Below, piece by piece: positions 7,168 to 10,832 of a stretch of 10,832 bases of DNA; position 1 is the stretch's first letter, and each line of letters opens with the position of its first letter. Both the position numbers and the translations under genes were made by a program. This DNA is from Baffinella frigidus (Eukaryota; Cryptophyceae; Cryptomonadales; Baffinellaceae): the NCBI GenBank assembly GCA_026770585.1, contig MU646412.1, positions 528,581 through 539,412 of the forward strand, given 5' to 3'. The notes beneath the pieces were generated by a model that saw nothing but the letters and a program-made list of their open reading frames with translations, was not told where the DNA came from and searched no databases.

Positions 7168-7177
7168 CGAGGATCTC

Positions 7178-7221
7178 TAGGACATCCAATCAACCCCTCA
7201 CTTCTTACTCTCTCTACCAGG
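7178..7221 (-). repeat. Inverted copy of the 40 bp repeat (empty site)
   Basis: On the minus strand it reads CCTGGTAGAGAG...GAGGGGTTGATTGGATG then TCCT. The GGGGTTG-ATTGG junction is uninterrupted, unlike the first unit at 6022-6053/6217. Confidence 0.75.
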
Positions 7222-7331
7222 GAGGCCTCCCTCCCCGTTTGATGGTCAAATCGCAGGCATCAGACAAATGCCCTGGCTGATGACGCCCGCGAGATGCTGA
7301 GCACCCCCCATAGCGCACCACGCGTCACCAA

Positions 7332-7480
7332 CCACCAACCCTCACGGAGGGACCAAATCATCGATTTTGAATCTCAGATTTACCTGGGCAGCCAGGCGAA
7401 TTCGCCTGTGGTGGAGCCATTTTCCATAGGAATTGGGAAATTGAAAATCGTCGATTTGGTCCCACCGTGAGGGTTGGTGG
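7332..7480. mobile_element. MITE family 3, copy 3 (149 bp, complete)
   Basis: Terminal inverted repeats CCACCAACCCTCACGG and its complement are nearly perfect for about 28 bases. The interior aligns with the copy at 4015-4185 in the opposite orientation (GGCGAATTCGCCTG centre, AAATC-GAG-TC-GA blocks). It is flanked by AA on both sides (7330-7331 and 7481-7482). Confidence 0.8.
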
Positions 7481-7504
7481 AAGGATACAGACTCCTTTCT
7501 GTGC

Positions 7505-7771
7505 ATGCTTCTCTCACCCACGATGGCGAACCACGCGTCACCTATCTGTTGCCGACCTCAGGCAGGAGCGGAATCTGATCAATCGCAGGACATGGCCAAC
7601 GCCGGATTGGATGCAGAAGTAAATGCACGAACACAACATGTGTGTGACTCTCTCGCGCATCCTTGGTTCAGAGAGGCGTGTCGGCACCGAATTGCTGATG
7701 CCGATGCATTGATGCAGCCTTGTGAGACTGCCATAGTGGTCAAAGGGCCCTTAGAGCCATTCTCCTTTTGA
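7505..7771 (+). CDS. Open frame, doubtful hypothetical protein
   Basis: An 88-codon ATG frame encodes a cysteine- and histidine-containing peptide (for example AHPWFREACRHRIADADAL). Wobble positions show no strong GC bias, unlike the coding islands at 474, 9184 and 10161. No domain is recognised, and it lies between a MITE and a palindrome-flanked block. It may be an exon or chance. Confidence 0.2.
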   Translation: MLLSPTMANHASPICCRPQAGAESDQSQDMANAGLDAEVNARTQHVCDSLAHPWFREACRHRIADADALMQPCETAIVVKGPLEPFSF

Positions 7772-7810
7772 CTAGGAGAGGAGCGTTGGATCCCGGGACC
7801 ACGCAGGGCT

Positions 7811-7931
7811 GGAGGGGGGGGTATTCCAAAGTCATTTTTTCAGGGAAATGGTATTCAAAAGTCAATTTTGGGAAGAAAACGGCTCCAAGGGCGACCCAAC
7901 GGCTCAAAGGGCGACCCTGGAATACCCCTCC
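7811..7931. mobile_element. Block flanked by GGAGGGG-TATTCCA inverted repeats
   Basis: GGAGGGGGGGGTATTCCA (7811-7827) pairs with TGGAATACCCCTCC (7918-7931), apart from extra G residues. Inside are two partial direct repeats: TATTC-AAAGTCA at 7822 and 7852, and a 20 bp tandem GGCTC(C/A)AAGGGCGACCC at 7881-7900 and 7901-7920. A related stretch occurs inverted at 10109-10155. It may be a small element or a tandem-repeat block. Confidence 0.5.
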
Positions 7932-7991
7932 GAAGGGCCCTGCGTGAACCTAAAGGAATGCCAGTCGAGCGCACCCGCGGATTTGTCAACC

Positions 7992-8162
7992 GGCTGTCAG
8001 CACCGGGGCAAGCACCAGATCTGTTGCTGACACGACAGGCGCGGAAAGGAGCAGAAACGCAGGACATGGACACATGATGCAACGAGGATTGGTCAGCAGG
8101 CTGTCAGCAGGCTGTCAGCACGCGTGCGAGGGAGCACCGACCTCTTCGCAGCTGTAGAGGTC
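7992..8162 (+). repeat. GGCTGTCAGCA repeats and a hairpin
   Basis: GGCTGTCAGCA occurs at 7992, then in tandem at 8099-8109 and 8110-8120. GACCTCT (8139-8145) pairs with AGAGGTC (8156-8162). Confidence 0.6.
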
Positions 8163-8348
8163 TGCGCCTGCCACGCAGCGACCCCCTGTTGTGAGGACCG
8201 GGTCCTGGACGGGCCCGCCTCGGGTAAAAGGGCTCCAAGGGAGAGCGCCTATACGTAGTTGTAAGGAATCCTGTCAGTGAATCATCAGAGATCGGAGAGC
8301 TCGCGCGGCATGCCTTCACACCTGTGCACACCTGCCCATCCGTGAACC
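8163..8348. other. No supported gene
   Basis: GC-rich unique sequence. GGCTCCAAGGG (8229-8239) recurs from the 7881 tandem block. No credible coding frame. Confidence 0.4.
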
Positions 8349-8768
8349 TGGTTTGGGGTTTGGGGATTAGGGTTTGGGGTTTGGGGTTTGGGGTTTGGGG
8401 TTTGGGGTTTGGGATTGAGGGTTTAGGGTTTAGGGTTTGGGGTTTAGGGTTTAGTGTTTAGGGTTTGGGGTTTAGGGTTTAGGGTTTAGGGTTTAGGGTT
8501 TGGGGTTCGGGGTTTGGGGTTTGGGATTTTGCGGGTTGGGATTTTGGGGGTTGGGGTTTGGGGTTTAGGGTTTGGGGTTTAGGGTTTAGGGTATAGGGTT
8601 TAGGGTCTAGGGTTGAGGTTTTAGGGTTTGGGTTTAGGGTTCAGGTTTTAGGTTTTAGGTTTTAGATTTTAGGGTTTAGGGTTTATGGTTTATGGTTTAT
8701 GGTTTCGGGTTCAGGGTTTAGGGTTCAGGGTTTAGGGTTTCGGGGTTCGGGGTTCTGGCTTAGGATTC
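8349..8768 (+). repeat. 420 bp telomere-like array, TTTGGGG and TTTAGGG units
   Basis: The largest array begins with a nearly homogeneous TTTGGGG block (about 8354-8410). It passes into mixed TTTAGGG/TTTGGGG, then TTTTAGG and three TTTATGG units (8680-8702), and ends in TTCAGGG/TTCGGGG forms. The period is mostly 7. It lies just downstream, on the minus strand, of the YHYH-like exon and would fall in its next intron. Confidence 0.9.
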
Positions 8769-8794
8769 AGGGCTCGAACCCCGCATCCATCGAC

Positions 8795-8962
8795 CATATA
8801 TCTCGCCTCCTGTCTTGAGCGCCATCCCCACCCTCCCCAGAAGCGGCGCGGCATCCATCGCTCCGGTCGAGAAGCTCGGGGCAGGGAAGGTCTGGGTGAT
8901 GCACTTGAGCGCGGGCGCCATCGTCACCGCGCTGTCGGGACACTGGTTCGTCGTTATGGTGC
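8795..8962 (-). CDS. Putative exon, YHYH-domain-like secreted protein
   Basis: The minus-strand frame is open from 9122 to 8763 and has very high GC3. Its central part reads TITTNQCPDSAVTM, then ITQTFPAPSF, then GRVGMALKTGGEIYG. From memory of the family, YHYH-domain proteins begin with a TNG/TNQCP-N/D motif, continue with an aromatic-rich strand ending in a proline-rich turn, and have a G-x-I/V-G-x-A-L-x-G-x-x-I-Y-G segment. The order and spacing here agree, though the usual histidine after the first Asp/Asn is Ser. A possible acceptor AG precedes 8962 (GTGGCAG) and a possible GT donor follows 8795. That would make a 168 nt internal exon. The plus strand shares the wobble positions but lacks an ATG and a recognisable motif. 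The catalytic or metal role of the domain is not established. The rest of the domain is outside or lost beyond the telomere-like array. Confidence 0.5.
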
Positions 8963-9024
8963 CTGCCACGCGCAATTCGGCGTTAGCCGCGGGCATCCTC
9001 AGGCGTCTGTGAGCGCTGCCCCTC

Positions 9025-9116
9025 GCACCATCCAGCATCCATAAACGCATGCTGGATGGTGCACTGCACCTCCAGAGCTGCTCAGCTGAGCAGATCACTC
9101 CCAAACTCGTGATCTG
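9025..9116. repeat. Three adjacent strong hairpins
   Basis: A 14 bp perfect stem GCACCATCCAGCAT/ATGCTGGATGGTGC (9025-9038, 9049-9062) is followed by a 16 bp perfect palindrome CTGCTCAGCTGAGCAG (9078-9093). It overlaps CAGATCAC/GTGATCTG (9091-9098, 9109-9116). They lie between the two downstream exon candidates of the minus-strand gene, so probably in an intron. On either strand they could fold in RNA. No terminator-type T run follows. Confidence 0.8.
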
Positions 9117-9183
9117 GTTCACCGCGATGCTCTCTGAACGGGTGCCGATTGCTACAGAAAGGAAATTTTCTTTCTCTCTACCA

Positions 9184-9384
9184 CTTTTCGGAGAGGTGCG
9201 GACCGCTCATCTTCCCCGTCGCTGAACTGTATGTGAGAGAGCGGCTGACGTATGTCGAGGAGCCGGATGCTGAACACGTCCCCGAGCTCGCCCCGGTGCA
9301 CGACGTGCTGTCCGCTGACCCACTAGGCGCCTTGAAGGTCGGGCCCCCGTTCCCCGCCCCTCCCGCGCCACCTGGGGGGCCCGC
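9184..9384 (-). CDS. Putative exon, Ser/Thr/Gly-rich secreted segment
   Basis: The minus-strand frame is open from 9393 to 9181. It encodes a Gly/Pro-rich start (AGPPGGAGGAGNGGPTFK) followed by a Ser/Thr-rich stretch with two cysteines (STSCTGASSGTCSASGSS) and YSSATGKMSGPHLSEKW. Composition suits a mature secreted protein and matches the signal peptide upstream. Possible acceptors (TTTGCCCAG ending at 9384, or CCCCCCAG a few bases on) and donors (GTCCGC or GTAGAG near 9185-9210) exist, but the phases are not resolved. The plus strand is also open here (LYVRERLTYVEEPDAEH), shares the high GC3 and cannot be excluded. The minus strand is preferred because it completes a gene with both neighbours. 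Confidence 0.45.
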
Positions 9385-9387
9385 TGG

Positions 9388-9539
9388 GCAAATTTAATTA
9401 GAAAAGGCCCCAGTTTCTGGCCCCTTGATTAAGTCCAAAAGTCAATCCCTGGTACAAATTTTGAAACTCCAGATTTTTTAAAACTCCTTTGCGAACTTAA
9501 CAAGGGTCCAGAAACTGCGGCCTTTTCTAACGAAATTGC
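9388..9539. mobile_element. 152 bp inverted-repeat element between exon candidates
   Basis: Arms of about 50 bases begin GCAAATTTAATTAGAAAAGG on the left and mirror GCAATTTCGTTAGAAAAGG on the right. They continue through CAGTTTCTGG, CCCTTG and TTAAGT with few mismatches. On the minus strand it starts 4 to 5 codons after the cysteine-containing end of the signal-peptide exon and introduces an in-frame TAG (9529-9527). It stops just before the next coding block. It therefore behaves as an intron-located MITE or as the intron itself. Confidence 0.8.
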
Positions 9540-9643
9540 GGAGGATATGGCTTGTCCTGGTTTGGGCCACACTGCGCCGCCGCGCGCGTGCAACACGCCA
9601 CGAGAAGGAGCACCGTCAGCGGTAAGCACCCCCGACGCCGCAT
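9540..9643 (-). CDS. First exon, signal peptide of secreted protein
   Basis: ATG at 9643-9641 has A at -3 (AAAGATG). It encodes MRRRGCLPLTVLLLVACC, then TRAAA, then QCGPNQDKPYPP. This is a classical secretory signal: Arg-rich n-region, hydrophobic core of about ten residues (LPLTVLLLVA), small residues before a likely cleavage after AAA, and a mature start with Cys. The frame reaches a TAG at 9529-9527 inside the flanking inverted-repeat element, so the coding sequence must be spliced or the gene is broken. Wobble bases are GC-rich, as in the two downstream blocks. A TA-flanked MITE begins only about 50 bases upstream of the ATG, so the 5' leader is short or MITE-derived. The product is probably secreted or enters the ER. 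Confidence 0.65.
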
Positions 9644-9693
9644 CTTTCCACCTTCCCGATTTCTAACTTTAGTTATTTTCGTTATTTAGGTTA

Positions 9694-9899
9694 GAGCGGG
9701 TCTCTCATTAGTTGACACGATTCGGACCTCGAAAACAAAATAAATGGTGAACAAAATGAGTCAACTTGTGTAGTAAATTTCATTCAAATGAGAATTCTTT
9801 TTTTCTCGCAATGAAATTTACTACACAAGTTGACTCATTTTGTTCACCATTTATTTTGTTTTCGACCGAAAAAGGTGTCAACTAATGAGAGACCCGCTC
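9694..9899 (-). mobile_element. MITE family 1, copy 2 (206 bp, TA flanked)
   Basis: It has the same termini as 5441-5647 (GAGCGGGTCTCTCATTAG), with TA on both sides (9692-9693 and 9900-9901). The loop matches the reverse complement of the loop of copy 1, so it lies in the opposite orientation. The right arm has diverged near the tip (CCTTTTTCGGTCG against CGATTCGGACCTCG), while the inner arms match each other exactly over more than 40 bases. It sits upstream of the minus-strand signal-peptide ATG. Confidence 0.9.
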
Positions 9900-9956
9900 T
9901 ATTAGAAAGTCCAGTCTGCAGGACTGGGCAAAATCCATCTTCGTGGGGTATTTCGG

Positions 9957-10056
9957 TCCTTTAGTCCTTTAGGTCCTTTAGGTTTTAATCTCTCCCAACA
10001 TAGCCCAACGACACGCCGTTCCGTAGAAGGGATCTGCAGAGAAAGCATGTGCTTTG
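9957..10056 (+). repeat. R100 interspersed repeat, copy 5
   Basis: It has three CCTTTAG-type units in place of two, then GGTTTTAATCTCTCCCAAC, CATAGCCCAACGACACGCC and CTGCAG, with a shortened hairpin (GAAAGCATGTGCTTT). It is of the GATCTGCAG subtype, with variation in the TAAATGC segment. Confidence 0.85.
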
Positions 10057-10067
10057 TAGCTGTCATT

Positions 10068-10155
10068 TGAGCCATTGACTGAAATTTGAGCCATTTTCCT
10101 CTCAAAAAATGACTTTTAAAAACTCTTTTGTGAAATATGACTTTTGAACCCCCCC
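10068..10155 (-). repeat. AAAAGTCA repeat stretch related to 7815-7875
   Basis: On the minus strand it reads GGTTCAAAAGTCATATTTCA and then AAAAGTCATTTTTTGAGAGG, similar to the paired AAAGTCA segments inside 7811-7931. ATTTGAGCCATT also occurs twice (10067 and 10083 regions) as a short direct repeat. Confidence 0.5.
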
Positions 10156-10160
10156 TGGAT

Positions 10161-10798
10161 GGATTTGACCAGTCCATTCCTCGGGGATTTTCGCCACAGG
10201 TGGGGAGGGCCCAGCCCATGCCAAAGCTGGGTGCTGTCCCGGCGGCATCGCGTGGAGATATCGGCATGTCTGCAGTTATGTCTCCGAGGTGCCGCTGCAG
10301 AGCTTCGGCAGGAAGAACGGCAGGGGCGCTGCTTGCGACTGTCCTTGCTGCGGGGCATCTGATTGTTCCGGGGGCTGGGGGTTTGGCGGGAGGGGATTCA
10401 CCGGCAGCGACTCTGAGCGTGGTCGCACGGGCTTGGCGTGGGGGCCTGGACAACCTACGAGGCGGGGACGAGCTGATTTGCGTGGGGCTGGTGGCGTTGC
10501 CGCGGCGGATGCCCGTGCTGCTACAGAGCCTGTCGGCAGGCGCGCAGAAGGAGCGGCTGCCGCTCGAGATGCTCCCCCTCGACCCGCGCGGTACCGCCGA
10601 CGCCGCCCCTCCCCTACCGAGGCGTCCGTGCCCTGGGCAACCGGGGCGTGTTGCGCAGCAGGACCCCGCAGCACCCTGCCGAAGGGGATCGACAGCACGC
10701 GGGACATCAAGTGGGCAACTGACGGGGCGTCTGGCGGGCAGGGGACGATGGCTTTTCTGAGCAGCTCGACGCCTGGGTCTGCGATCCTCTCTCGTAAG
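10161..10798 (+). CDS. Second coding island, frame unresolved
   Basis: GC-rich sequence has strong wobble GC bias. In the frame of an ATG at 10137, a protein-like segment runs from about 10400 to 10590 (SVVARAWRGGLDNLRGGDEL, then LICVGLVALPRRMPVLLQ, then KERLPLEMLPLDPRG). Further right, the frame beginning at 10619 looks better (STLPKGIDSTRDIKWATDGA, then GTMAFLSSSTPGSAILSRK), and that frame is open from about 10161 to the end of the window. A GTAAG donor-like site lies at 10794-10798. This could be two exons, one exon with a frameshift, or antisense. The minus strand is also largely open but is Pro/Arg/Ala-rich and less convincing. No domain recognised. Confidence 0.3.

Positions 10799-10832
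<34 letters not shown>
10799..10832. other. 34-base C run at window end
   Basis: An uninterrupted C homopolymer closes the window. It may be real sequence, but a terminal homopolymer of this type is also what a poly-G read artefact on the other strand would leave at a contig end. Confidence 0.7.

Noticed and set aside
8349-8768. True chromosome end
   Set aside because: Unique sequence and gene fragments continue on both sides, and units are mixed variants, so this is interstitial.
8815-9012. Plus-strand 65-codon frame antisense to the YHYH-like exon
   Set aside because: It starts only with TTG, shares the wobble positions of the minus frame and shows no recognised motif; the minus strand fits a gene with a signal peptide.
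9622-9689. Possible plus-strand intron with GTAAGC at 9622 and TTATTTAG ending at 9689
   Set aside because: It overlaps the signal-peptide exon on the opposite strand, and no coding frame on plus joins across it.
9902-10453. Minus-strand 183-codon frame
   Set aside because: Its C-terminal third is R100 repeat sequence and the rest is low-complexity Ala/Pro/Arg antisense to the plus-strand island.

Overview
The window looks like repeat-rich nuclear DNA of a eukaryotic microalga, most likely a dinoflagellate. The evidence is indirect. There are several interstitial arrays of the TTTAGGG telomere heptamer and its variants. There are no bacterial-style operons. Coding potential is limited to short GC3-rich islands, and short inverted-repeat elements are very dense. 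TTTAGGG also occurs in plants and some green algae, so the assignment is an inference. No dinoflagellate spliced-leader copy, tRNA, rRNA or CRISPR array was seen.

Layout: 1-1100 is GC-rich with one ambiguous coding island (about 474-760). 1130-2215 is a mosaic of hairpins, a degenerate tandem repeat, a partial MITE and a C-rich telomere-like tract. 2538-3780 holds a fold-back element, the first two copies of a roughly 100 bp interspersed repeat (called R100 here), a repeat module and a MITE. 3885-5190 holds two abutting inverted-repeat elements, two telomere-like arrays, a degenerate fold-back and an inverted R100 copy. 5346-6730 holds more MITEs, including one nested in a 40 bp tandem repeat whose empty sites are also in the window. 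6825-8350 consists of local duplications, another MITE and a palindrome-flanked block. 8349-8768 is a 420 bp telomere-like array. 8795-9643 carries the best gene evidence. 9694-10056 is a second copy of a TA-flanked MITE followed by R100 copy 5. 10161-10798 is a second coding island, and the window ends in a 34-base C run.

The gene is on the minus strand and appears split. The first piece starts with ATG at 9643 and encodes a textbook signal peptide (MRRRGCLPLTVLLLVACC, then TRAAA before QCGPNQDKPYPP). The second is a Ser/Thr/Gly-rich block with two cysteines (about 9384-9184). The third (about 8962-8795) contains TNQCPD and GRVGMALKTGGEIYG, which resembles the start of the YHYH domain of secreted proteins. 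A 152 bp inverted-repeat element lies exactly between the first two pieces, and the telomere-like array lies just downstream of the third. Exon borders are not resolved.

Most of the remaining DNA is non-autonomous transposon debris. At least five inverted-repeat families can be defined inside the window because they occur two or three times, and their arms often share the motif TTTACTACAC. No transposase or reverse transcriptase was found.
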